This document shows, piece by piece, positions 1-9,731 of a DNA stretch of 64,000 bases (position 1 is its first letter; each line of letters opens with the position of its first letter). This DNA is from Ascidia mentula (taxonomy: Eukaryota; Chordata; Ascidiacea; Phlebobranchia; Ascidiidae). The translations under genes and the position numbers were made by a program. A model generated the notes under the pieces. That model was given only the letters and a program-made list of their open reading frames with translations. It was not told the DNA's origin and did no database searches. The stretch is taken from the NCBI GenBank assembly GCA_947561715.1, contig OX387200.1, positions 18,788,501-18,852,500 of the forward strand, written 5' to 3'.

Positions 1-51
1 ATAACGCTATTGAAAAGCGATTGTCTTGTAATGCATCAGGTGTTTGTGCAG

Positions 52-586
52 AAACTTTCCGTTTGTTGCTATTGAGAATGGTGAGACTTGCAAATGTTTC
101 GCAACGTTATCGAATGTCGAGGACCTTCTTAATCCCCAAAGCAGCTGTAATATTCCATGCAAGGGAAATAAGCTGAATATGTGCGGAGGCAAATACGCTG
201 CAAACTTATACCTTATCAAGAATATTTTTATACATTTGGGCATTTTAAGATCGTTTCAAGCAATCAGGATTTCGTTTCAATCTTTATACTATTTAAGGTA
301 TAATGAAGCAATTTAATTTTTAAATAAGATTAATTTTTAGTGTGCATTTGGTGGATGTCAATTAGAGAAGAAATATTATGCAGGGCAAATGCATTTTTGT
401 TTTAAGTTACAGGCCCCAGGTTAAAACAGGTTTTATTTTGCAGCTTTCAGCAAAAAAGCAGTTGACTTGCGGGTATGGGAGTGGCTAAACGTTACAAGAT
501 ACGCAATAAAAAGCGGCAAGCCCTATTTGATCATGTACTACGAGGACATAGTGTCCGACCCAATTTCCAGTGTTAACCGACAGTAA
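52..586 (+). pseudogene. WSC-domain sulfotransferase pseudogene (two exon remnants)
   Basis: Two pieces match the intact gene at 1874-5276. Piece one (52 to about 222) follows a 3' splice site. It encodes the second half of a WSC carbohydrate-binding domain, with the cysteine motif ENGETCKC and a later MCGG, equivalent to exon 4 of the intact gene. Piece two (444-586) follows TTTTGCAG and encodes the start of the last sulfotransferase exon, with YYEDIVSDPISSV, then stops at TAA (584-586), about 80 residues early. Only about 220 bp separate the pieces, so the second WSC domain and the PAPS-binding exons are missing, and piece one has no clear donor. Earlier exons, if any, lie outside the window. 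I infer a dead upstream tandem copy. Confidence 0.75.
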
Positions 587-1873
587 ATTCTAAGATTTAA
601 CGCACATGCGCATAAAGAGTTTGCTGTGTCTTGCTAATTTAGGTGCTGAAATATCACATTTGATATCTCTATTTCAGTAACCCCTGGAAAATTCACCAAC
701 CCTTTGTAGTGATTGGCGGCGTAATTCGATCCCCCACTACTAATGTTTTGTGTTGTGGAATTCGAACGATGGTGTACCTTGTTAAAAAGTTCTAGCGACT
801 GTTGGTTGTAAGAGGGCTAGATATGCCGTTATAACCGCTAAAGAGAGATGGTTTGAAGTTATTCTTGTACAACGCTATAGTGGGTGTTCATAATATACCT
901 GTAAATTGGTTTCAGTGAAGACAAGTCTCGCAGGTGTGAAGCTGTCATACAACTATGGAAATAGGAAGGATAATATTGGTGTGTCTATAGTGAAGGTATA
1001 GGCAAATCTTACATTGATTCTATGCTTTACATTATCCGGTTTGGGTGCAGGTCAATGTTTATTTGGGCATATGTGCAATAGGAGTCTAAAAAAGATAGTT
1101 TAAAATGTTTATTGGCATAAACTGTGATTAACTTGCAACTTATTTTACAGAAAAAGTTATCAGAGTACGAACGAATGCCAGTTCTTTGTAAAATTGGTTA
1201 AGCAGAAAAGGCGGTTTTAAACTTCATGTCATTTTGTTTGATATTAAACCTTTAGAGCACCACGTAAACATACACTTATTTGAGTCATCATTTGTGAAGC
1301 GTGTGAAGAGAATTCCTCTCGTTTTCATTTTTCCCAGATGTAAAACATCATTTCTCGTCAGATTTGTAATAGAAAATCTGCAAGGTGTGACTGTAACGCA
1401 ATGAAACGATTTTGCTGCTTTACACATTTGGAAAACAGACGGACCGAAGGCTGCAGACGGAGTTAGGCTTTACTGTAGAACTCGCACAGTCTTCTGGCAT
1501 CCGGCTTAAACTTTACGCCGTCTGATTTTGCAAACGTGTGTTTTAATTAATAAATAAGTCTCCTCACGGAGTTTTAAATTTAGTAGTCTACAGGAAGGAC
1601 ACACAAGCAGACTTAGCTTCAGTTATACCAGCCGACAGAATTCAATTGGTACGCTGCACAATTAATTGCGATCTAGCAGTGACACTTGGTGACTAATAAT
1701 TTATGCAGGATATCATTCGTTTGTCAGAATTGCAGCGCACAACGAATAGTGTATTTATCAACTTAATACGGACGTTTGCAGTGTCGGCGCATAATTAAAC
1801 TGTTCTTGCTACAATATTAACTTTTTTATGTTTTTTTAACTCTTAAGGTTTTACAGGAAAAACAGCTGGCAAC
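587..1873. other. Intergenic, no gene seen
   Basis: No exon with splice signals or recognisable protein was found. A B-box-like string (TTCGATCCCCCA) near 727 may be a tRNA-like relic. The stretch ends in a pyrimidine-rich tract and a 3' splice acceptor (AG at 1855-1856), 17 bases before the start codon of the next gene. Confidence 0.5.
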
Positions 1874-4800
1874 ATGTTAACAAGAAGATTAAATGTCTTT
1901 ATGTGCTTGTATAAGCTTCTCGTAGCGCTGTGTTTTGTGTCAGTGGTTCTAATTACCTTATTCGGCGTTGGGCTTTTTAGTAATGTTGTGAAACGGAGGG
2001 AACACCTTAAAAATCAACCTACAAGGTGAATACGGTATCGTGTTGTTATTGACTTAAAACGAGAAGGAAACTAATCAATATTTTCAGTATGTTCAGGGCC
2101 TGCCCAATGCCTTCCGTTGATCTTTCGTTGAAAGAAGACACCAACACATTTTGCGAGAGTAAGCTTGTACAAATATGGTAAACTGAATAACGCTGTCGGT
2201 TTAAATATGTTTCCAATTGTCTGCACCGTTGGTTGCCAAATGCGCGCTCACTAAACATCAACTTATTACTTCTGATTTCCTTCTAAATATACGGTTTAAT
2301 GTAACAATAACATTCTCTTAAATATTGCCAGGCACATTTCTTGGTTGTTTTGAGGAGTCAGACAAAAATAACTCAGCAGTGACACTTTATTATCAGTTAA
2401 TGACGATCGAGTGGTGTATATCGTATTGTTGGTCCAAGTAAGTGTTTCCTTGATCTGATACTGTTGTGATCTTTACCTGATGTAAAAAATCGCAGCTATC
2501 TGAACAATTAGAAAGGGTTGCGAAGCAAAGTAACACTACATTGTTATAATGTTTTGTGCACAACAAGTCTACATGTATATTGTTATTTGCTGATATAGAC
2601 ATGATTTCATCAAGGAAATATTTTGAATACGTTGGTTGTGTCATTTTTTCCTGAGTTTCAGCAATTATTTTTGCGCTGCAGTGTCCACTGTTGTATTTTT
2701 TTTTACCAAATGGTTTAAAGTACACATACTTGTTCTCAGCGGCTACACGTACGCCGTACTAAAGAACGGAGGCACGTGTATGTGCGATCTCAAATTTGAC
2801 AACATAGCCAACAAACGAGTGACGTCAGACAAATGTAACGCAAGATGTCGAGGATTAGTGAATAGGTTGCAAGAAAAGAAGGGAAAAACGGAGACTTGTG
2901 GAGGAGAAAAGAGCGTGGACGGTTATTTCATCAAAGGAAAATGTACACAGAGTGAGTACAGCTTGCCAATAGTAATTGCCGAATACGATCCAATACTTTA
3001 ATGCGTATGTCAAGTTTTTTTTACGATTACAGACTTACAAGGTGTGTTTGTTAAAAGTAATAAATGCTAATATTATTGTAGGTTGCTTTCTGATCACTAC
3101 ACTATATGATCACATAATCTTTTTACTGTAACGCTTTTGCCTAAAGGGCCCTTTGGGTTAATTTAGCAATATGCCTGGCTGAGTCAGCAACACACTGTTA
3201 GTACGCCCATTGTTCTTTCAACGATCTTCACATTACCTGGTTACCTAAAACCTGTGAATTATCCGCTGTGTTTGTTTCAGACACATACACAGCACTTCTA
3301 CTGCGGACAACATTCATTTACCATTCCCAGCTCATAATGATGAAAACCTTCTAATCGATTTGTTCATTTACAGCTCCGTTTACCGACGAGCATGTCAAGT
3401 CACGTAAAAGGGGTTGCATTCAATACTTCCAAGTCGATCTCCATGGCATTCCACACACACCCGGGTCCTCGAAGGACTGTCTGACAATATGTGAACATCA
3501 GCGAACGCCGATGGCAATATATGGTGCTGGGAATAAATGCTGGTGTGGAGAAGTGAACACAAGGTTAACTTTAAACTTTTTGTAGCGACCTTCGTAATAA
3601 TTGTGTTATTTAACCTCTTTAAAATATCAGTGTAGAAAAATCCACACTTGGCAGCGGTTTGAAACAACAACATTTTTGAAAATATTAAAAGTGTGAAGTC
3701 CAGGCTTGCGATTGGCAACAAGTGGAAAATCAAACTCTAAGTTCGAGCCCCGTAGACGAACAACGAATGAATGCACTGCAATTATTTTACCTAATTTACG
3801 CAACACAAAGCTGGCACACACCATTACAACCATACTGTGTAAAACCGTAGTTCGCCTTTGGGTGTTGTACTTGGTTTAATGACTCCACGTTGTTAGAAAG
3901 GGACTTCCCCGACAAGAGGAATGCAACTCTGTTGATTCGCTGGAGATCTTCCGGACGTTGGCGGAGGACAAAAGATGCGGAAACGTTCGTCTTCTTCCCG
4001 CCGGTCAACACAACCGAACCCTTCTGACCTCCTACCCCGGATCTGGAAACACGTGGATTCGGTATTTGTTGGAAAAGGCGACCGGATACTACACAGGGAG
4101 TTATTACACAGATGGCGAAATCGCTGCATTAGGTTTGCTTTTGAAACTGGTAGTTTGTTAAATAACACGAAACCACTGCCAAAACTAGGCGATTTGATGG
4201 ATAAAAAGCAGTTATACAATGACAGTGCAGGATCAACACATTTCATGGCTAACGTACGCAATTCCGAGAAGGCATCAGTTGTCAATTTTGAGGATATGAT
4301 TTATCTTAAATTGGTAAATTGGTAAATTGTACTGTACACACATCATGTGTGAGGCATTGTCGCTAATATTTGAAACTGTGTACGGTACATGAGTTTATTT
4401 AAGAGCCAAAAGGTAAAACCATATTCATGTAAGTGGTTTACGATATTACCCGCAACATTTTGTTGTCAGGTTACTTGGGGGAGAATCTCAAGCCCGAAGA
4501 AAATCGAACAGACCCTTTGAAAGATCATTTGTTTAACAAACGCCCAGTCCACGCCAGCCTTCACTCAGTGATCATGGTGATACGAAACCCATACAAGTCA
4601 GTTCTCTCTTTTATAAACTTCCAAAAACTGAAGAGCAATCGACATGTTGGCCATGCAATGGAAGCGGACATCAAAGCAGGTGAATAAAATTAAGTTCCTT
4701 AAAACTAAAAATACAGGGAAGCGAAATGAACAGAACAAATTACACGATAGTTTTCGTATGGTTCGTAATAGTTGTGTACAAATCATTTAGTTTGCAACAA

Positions 4801-5276
4801 TATTAGATTAAAACAGATAAATTATTTATTCACAAAAAAACGCAAAAATCCGATTAAATTACATTTGGCATTTTCCTTCATTTTTTAACACAAGTCATCT
4901 CACAGCCATCAACAATCGAACCATTGATGGAAAAATGGAGAAGTGGTTGATGTACCATGAAAAGGTGCTGGCAAGTAAAAAGCCAAAACTTGTTCTCTAC
5001 TACGAGGACATAGTAGCCGATCCGATCTCCAACGTGCGGAAGATGGTTGAATTCCTTCCCAATCCCTTACTCCACCCGAAGAACCTGGAAGATCGACTCG
5101 CCTGTTTACGCCTGGACCTCACGGGTTTTGCCAAGCGGAAACCCCACGAGTATTCGTTTGAAATTTACCCGCAGGACGTAAGAAAAGTAATAAACGAGAA
5201 AATTAGCGACTTGCGAAAATCGCTAAAGAGGGCCGGCGTCGTTAAACCTTTACCTCAATACGAAAAAGATCTATAG
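1874..5276 (+). CDS. WSCD-like: WSC-domain sulfotransferase (WSCD1/WSCD2-like), 8 exons
   Basis: Exons 1874-2025, 2088-2158, 2332-2437, 2740-2951, 3374-3563, 3897-4132, 4470-4679 and 4906-5276 join in phase to 515 residues (vertebrate WSCD proteins are somewhat longer). Residues about 8-30 form a type II signal anchor after a short basic N-terminus. A WSC domain follows at about 76-172 (LGCFEES, MTIEWC, GGTCMC, CGG), and a shorter, more diverged second one at about 194-270 (CLTICEH, CWCGE). The sulfotransferase domain has the 5'-phosphosulfate loop [10 protein letters not shown] (about 288) and the 3'-phosphate motif VIRNPYKS (about 358). The KTH seen in many relatives reads LKDH here. The family transfers sulfate from PAPS to glycans in the Golgi; vertebrate WSCD enzymes have been linked to sialic-acid sulfation, which I cannot verify for this copy. 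A 3' splice acceptor just before the ATG suggests a 5' UTR intron or spliced-leader addition. Confidence 0.88.
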
Positions 5277-5816
5277 TGTCTTATGTTTGATTATAAAAGT
5301 GTGTAACAAACTTTTTGTAATACATTGTATTGTGCACATCTGCTGCATTACTTCATTTGATTATCGTTGCGTATACACTTTGACTTATGTCATTACATGG
5401 TCTGCAAACTTCACAAATATTCCCAAAACGGAAGTTTGTTTCCACGAGAGTGTTTCATTTCTGTTTTCTTAAGTCTTAAGTATCAAGGCCTATAAGCTTG
5501 TATATGTTTGTGGCCATGAGAGACTAAGAACAAACCGGAAACCAGAAAGTAGAAAGGCTTACGTTTATTTACAGATACAGACAATATTATGTCGATGAAC
5601 TTTGAGTATGCTTTTTATATCGGAAGAAAAAAAAATTAAAATTTATCAGAATTTAGCATGAAACACTCCAACCTCAAACCAACGCCAAAACCATCAATCC
5701 TGAATAAAATTGTGCTGAAGGTACTTCGTAAATGATCTTTTTTTTACAAATATTATCTAATGTATGTTGTATTGCATCCCGTTCTGTAATTGTTTGTATC
5801 TATCCTCGCGATTGCG
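5277..5816. other. Convergent intergenic region
   Basis: About 540 bp separate the stop codons of two genes that point at each other. An AATAAA lies near 5703 on the + strand. No other exon was recognised. Confidence 0.5.
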
Positions 5817-8436
5817 TCATCTTACGAGTCCCATGCGCTTTATTACGTTCAGTTGTCGATAAAAGCGATCACTCACGAAGTCGTAAAACTCCACCTCCGG
5901 GCGCAGGAACTCTCTGATGAGATTTTTGATAAACTCTGATGGTTCAACTCGCGAGTGCGTTTTGGTGCCGTTAATTTCTGAAATAAATACACAGATTTTC
6001 TTGTTACTAATTGCTGGAGAGTTTAAACTTCATATTTTGCTTGTTTTAATTTTCACGCAATATCGACAGCCTTTATTTCTGACCACAAAACCTACATATT
6101 TACCTGGAGAGTTGAAGTAGAAGTTCTGAACATTTTTAAAGTATCTGAGAAAAAACGCACCATTAAGGACAAGTTTTTTAGTATAAAAGAAGACAATGTT
6201 TACGAACAAATATTTCTAAGTGTAAGGTAGCAACTTTACCTTGGTATGAGAGTTTCCAGTACAATGAGAGTGTTTTTCATATCTTCCAGTAGCCCGACTA
6301 CGTAGAAATGTTTCAAAACGTTAAGTTTTGCTCGATCCAGAGCTCGTGTTGTCAGTTTCCTGCAATATAAGCACCTTATTATACGAGGTTTTAATCCGGA
6401 AATGCTCTAAGCACTTGTTCAAAGTTTTTATTTTAGAGCACATCGGTATTTGAACCCAAGATATCCTGGCAACGAATCCCAAACGGTTTTCTGCTTGGTA
6501 TATGGGTCGGGCGCTTGCCTGCCCTTTATTTTTTTGTAACTAGCTAGCGACACCTGGAGATTGTTTTTTTTAAAGAAATGTTATCACCACATGTCGTTGC
6601 ACCGTTTTCAGTAAGACTCCATAGATAGGCAGCATCGGTCAAGCGCACGACTAATATACCAAGAAGAAAACCTGATCGGGATTCGTGAGTAGGATATCCT
6701 GGGTTGGAATCTCGGTGAGGTCCCAAAACAAGCAGAATCGCGAGATTTGCAACATTGGTCAAGCGCCTCACTCATTATTCCAAGATGAAAACCTGACCAG
6801 AATTACGTACTTACGTGCAAAAATCCTCATGGCCACAAAAATAAGCAAGCATCGTCTTATCTTCGACGACGCATCGCGAAACACCGTTTGCCGTGATGCA
6901 TTCTTCCAAACTCTTTAAATAGAACAGAACGGTTGGAGTATTTTTGCCTTCAACAGAAATATTTTCAACCAACGAAGCAAATCGTTAAGTATAAGTTAAA
7001 ATTGGCTTCTGATAGTAACCGGGCATATTATATATTGCTATAGTTTGGAGTTAAAGGGTTTTTCAAAAGGTGTGGACAAACATTTCCTTTGAAACTTGCA
7101 ATTACTAATCCGAACTAATGACACAATGGATACGAGTTTAACTCGCAAGCAACGCCTTTGTGTACAAATAAATTACAGGTCTTGCGTCGTGCGCCGCTAT
7201 TGTAAATGTTCAGAAGCGTAAACTTCATTCATGATTACTTTTATACACGCAGCAAAAGCGCCCCATGTCCGTGCGAGGTTGATATCAAAGTGCTTTACGC
7301 GCTTACCATGTGGAATAGCTCTGTGCTCACTTCTGATGCTTGACGAAAGTTAATTCCGGTGTTTTTCTGGAAACCGAACCTTCGGTAGTAATACATGCTG
7401 ACTGCTCGCTCAACTGGATCGCGTATGATGTTTATGTAGATGGGGTTGGTCTGATTGTAACTACACATTCAAGAGGTTGATTTGGTTCATTCCCTTACAT
7501 TATGCGATAACACTTCACAAATGCGACTTCCTTGTTTAAAAAAATCTACGTTGATCAGTAAGCTGAAAACTGTTTTATCGACTCATCGGGTCTCATGAGT
7601 GCAGTTAGGTGACTGAAGACAGTGGTCTTGCGTGATATCCAGCCAGTACTTTACGCCTACGTTAACTAGCCAGGCGACTTGGAACACAAAACATATGCGG
7701 GAACGGACATTCAGAAAGACTGGGTTTTAGAAAAATCATTCGAATGGGATGAAAAACAAACATTTAGTCGTAGCTGCAAAGTAGGACAGCGAACAACAAG
7801 TTTCTGATTTGTTTCCTTTGAATTTTGAATTGATAAAACTGAGTCACAAACCTTTCGAAGTCTACAAAGTTAAGATGACGTACATAGGCAGTAAATTCCT
7901 GGTATTCTTCGAACGTACGTGTAAAGGTTTTCTAAAGAGTTTACGGAAAACGTAAATTTCGAAAACAGGAGTACCAATGATATTAATATTAACCCTTTCG
8001 TTTGTGGACTTTAGGCGCCGTGGAAGACCTTCCTTATTCACAAACTTCAGGTCAAAACCATTTTTTGTACTTAACTTCTTCAGGCTCCACACCATTACAG
8101 AGCTACCGCATTTCGGCACGCGATTGTAAATTAACCGATCTTCATCCAAAACTGTAGTAGGGGGAGGATACAATTGGTTTACCTCCTTCTCAAAGACAGT
8201 CGACCTTTCGTTTCCCGTGTGTGCGTTAAAGGGCTTCACGTGTATCTGCGTATCGCCTACAAACAAGGCAACTATATTTAATCAAGGCAACTGGTTTCTA
8301 AGATTACAGCATAAATGCAAAATCTTTTGTTACCTGTTGCACAAACCAGGTCTGGTAAAATCATACCCCGGTAAATGTAAACACCCGAACAAAAAGCAAC
8401 CAACATAAAGCACCAAAAATACTTATGTTTCTCCAT
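5817..8436 (-). CDS. UST-like: Uronyl 2-O-sulfotransferase-like enzyme (HS2ST/UST family), 8 exons
   Basis: Reverse-strand exons 8436-8334, 8256-7994, 7931-7852, 7460-7307, 6912-6815, 6359-6240, 6144-6104 and 5977-5817 join in phase to 339 residues (human UST is about 406). The protein starts with a type II anchor (residues about 6-21, FWCFMLVAFCSGVYIY). The PAPS 5'-phosphosulfate loop is LIYNRVPKCGSS (about 76-87). VRHLNF (about 139-144) holds the histidine at the family's catalytic position, and INIIRDPVERA is the 3'-phosphate segment. LEECITANG, MLAYFCGHEDFC, ALDRAKLNV and a C-terminal EVEFYDFV block align with UST in order. The expected role is sulfation of position 2 of uronic acid in chondroitin/dermatan or heparan sulfate in the Golgi. 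Alignment favours UST over HS2ST. A 62-bp intron separates exons 2 and 3. Another intron carries SINE copies. Confidence 0.88.
6430..6520 (-). mobile_element. tRNA-like SINE copy
   Basis: The reverse strand carries CAAGCGCCCGACC, then CCAAGCAGAAAACC, GGATTCGTTGCCAGGATATC and GGGTTCAAAT, a B-box-like end. The same ordered blocks occur at 6637-6735, 19268-19345 and 35765-35865. It sits inside an intron of the uronyl sulfotransferase-like gene. Confidence 0.6.
6637..6735 (+). mobile_element. tRNA-like SINE copy
   Basis: An A-box-like GGTCAAGCGC is followed by CCAAGAAGAAAACC, GGATTCGTG, AGGATATCCTGGG and a B-box-like GGTTGGAATC. It is inverted relative to the copy at 6430-6520 in the same intron. 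Confidence 0.6.
6745..6800 (+). mobile_element. Truncated tRNA-like SINE copy beside an exon
   Basis: Only the left part of the SINE is present (TTGGTCAAGCGCC, CCAAGATGAAAACC). It ends about 15 bp from the splice donor of the adjoining reverse-strand exon (exon edge 6815), so an insertion has landed right beside a coding exon. Confidence 0.5.
7560..7630 (-). repeat. Decayed hammerhead-ribozyme repeat
   Basis: The reverse strand reads TCAGTCACCTAACTGCA then CTCATGAGACC and GAGTCGATAAAAC. This parallels the order seen at 49738-49790 (stem I, core box, stem II, GAAAC box) with several core bases changed. It lies in an intron of the uronyl sulfotransferase-like gene. Confidence 0.35.
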
Positions 8437-9178
8437 TGCTCCTTCCCACTTGCCAAATGTCTCCTGCTCACTTTGTCGTAGGTTTATTTACCCCAACTTT
8501 CACTGTTTGTAATCAGAAACCTGTTACCTATATGTAATCCTCGAACAACTTTACCACAGCGTCAGTATCAAAAACATTTCTCAGGCTCGGTCAACCGCGA
8601 CTATAATTATGGCGACTACTCACAGGTCCGTGCCGTTCGTGCGCCGTTTTCCTTGTTTGGATAAATATATGCATTGATTCTAGTGATGTTCTGCACCGGG
8701 TATCCGAACCCTGCCGGGTATTGACAGATTTTCAGCATGCAGACCCGGTCGGGTAATACACCTAGATTTACCGGATAGTTGAGAACCAGTTATGGAAGTT
8801 ATAGAAGCCTTTTACTGACAAATAACTTGTAGTCCTGTAGTCAAAGTAGGGATCAAATTCGTGAGTGACGCTTTAAAACCTCAGCACAGAGAACTGCTAG
8901 GACGAAAAAAATGCTTTGATGCAACAGATAGCAAGGACAAGCATTTTAAACAATTTGTCCTTCTTCTCCGGCGACATCCGAAGAACTCCAATAATTCACT
9001 TTTTTCCTTAGTCCAGTTATCCAAAAAGTCTTTTGTAAATGCTTCCACGTCCACCAACGTTTGTTTCACATTTACGACATACAAACACACAATAGTTTTG
9101 CAAATTACTTAGTTTTGCACCGTTTTTTATAGTTTGGCTAAGGGACAGGCTACGCGCTGCGACACAAGGTAAAAAAAG
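8437..9178. other. Intergenic, no gene seen
   Basis: This is upstream DNA of the uronyl sulfotransferase-like gene. No exon pair with matching splice phase or recognisable product was found. Overlapping ORFs on both strands near 8861-9112 look like chance. Confidence 0.45.
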
Positions 9179-9283
9179 TGGCCGACTCGATCTCCAACGT
9201 GAGAAAGATGGTTGAATTCCTTCCCAATCCCAGGCTCCAACCGAAAAACCTGGAAGACCGACTCGCCGTGATCCAACTCGAAT
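9179..9283 (+). pseudogene. Fragment of the WSC sulfotransferase last exon
   Basis: About 35 codons starting [18 protein letters not shown] match the last exon of the gene at 1874-5276 (about 5022-5110) with few changes, then the similarity stops abruptly. There is no splice site, other exon or start nearby. I infer a small duplicated and now orphaned exon piece. Confidence 0.75.
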
Positions 9284-9731
9284 ATTTTAACTTTAATATT
9301 AATTTGAAATTATTGAATTTAGAATATAAATCAAAGAAACAGTTTTAATGTCTCATGAACTGAAATTTGTTGGTGTTTATTTCCAGAATTAGTTGTACAA
9401 CATATGCCTGTCGACAAAATAAACAAGTTTGCTTACAAATGAATAATTCACTGGAAAAAAAAGCAAATGTAGCAACAACAAACAACCACATGGTCAAAAA
9501 CCAACAAAAGACAACAAAAGTCCAGCAACAAAATCGTGCAGCAAGAAACAAAATTAATTTTCGTCCATAAGTATTTTAAACGTAGCACAGTTTTGTTACT
9601 TTGCCGATGGCTTTGATGCTAATAGATAATATATGAAAAAGCAATGCAATAACGACGTAATAAAAAAAAGCACAGAAAGTGTCATAGACAGATTAGCAAC
9701 ATCTAACCAACAGAAAGGATTTTGACAACAC
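9284..9731. other. Intergenic, no gene seen
   Basis: A-rich sequence lies between the exon fragment and the stop codon of pannexin A. Nothing was recognised. Confidence 0.4.

Noticed and set aside
3660..3760. Possible tRNA gene in an intron of the WSC gene
   Set aside because: Only a B-box-like GTTCGAGCC is present. There is no A-box, acceptor stem or cloverleaf.
4163..4325. Open frame between exons 6 and 7 of the WSC sulfotransferase
   Set aside because: Exons 6 and 7 already join in phase (Gly codon split G|GT) and the conserved alignment continues without it.
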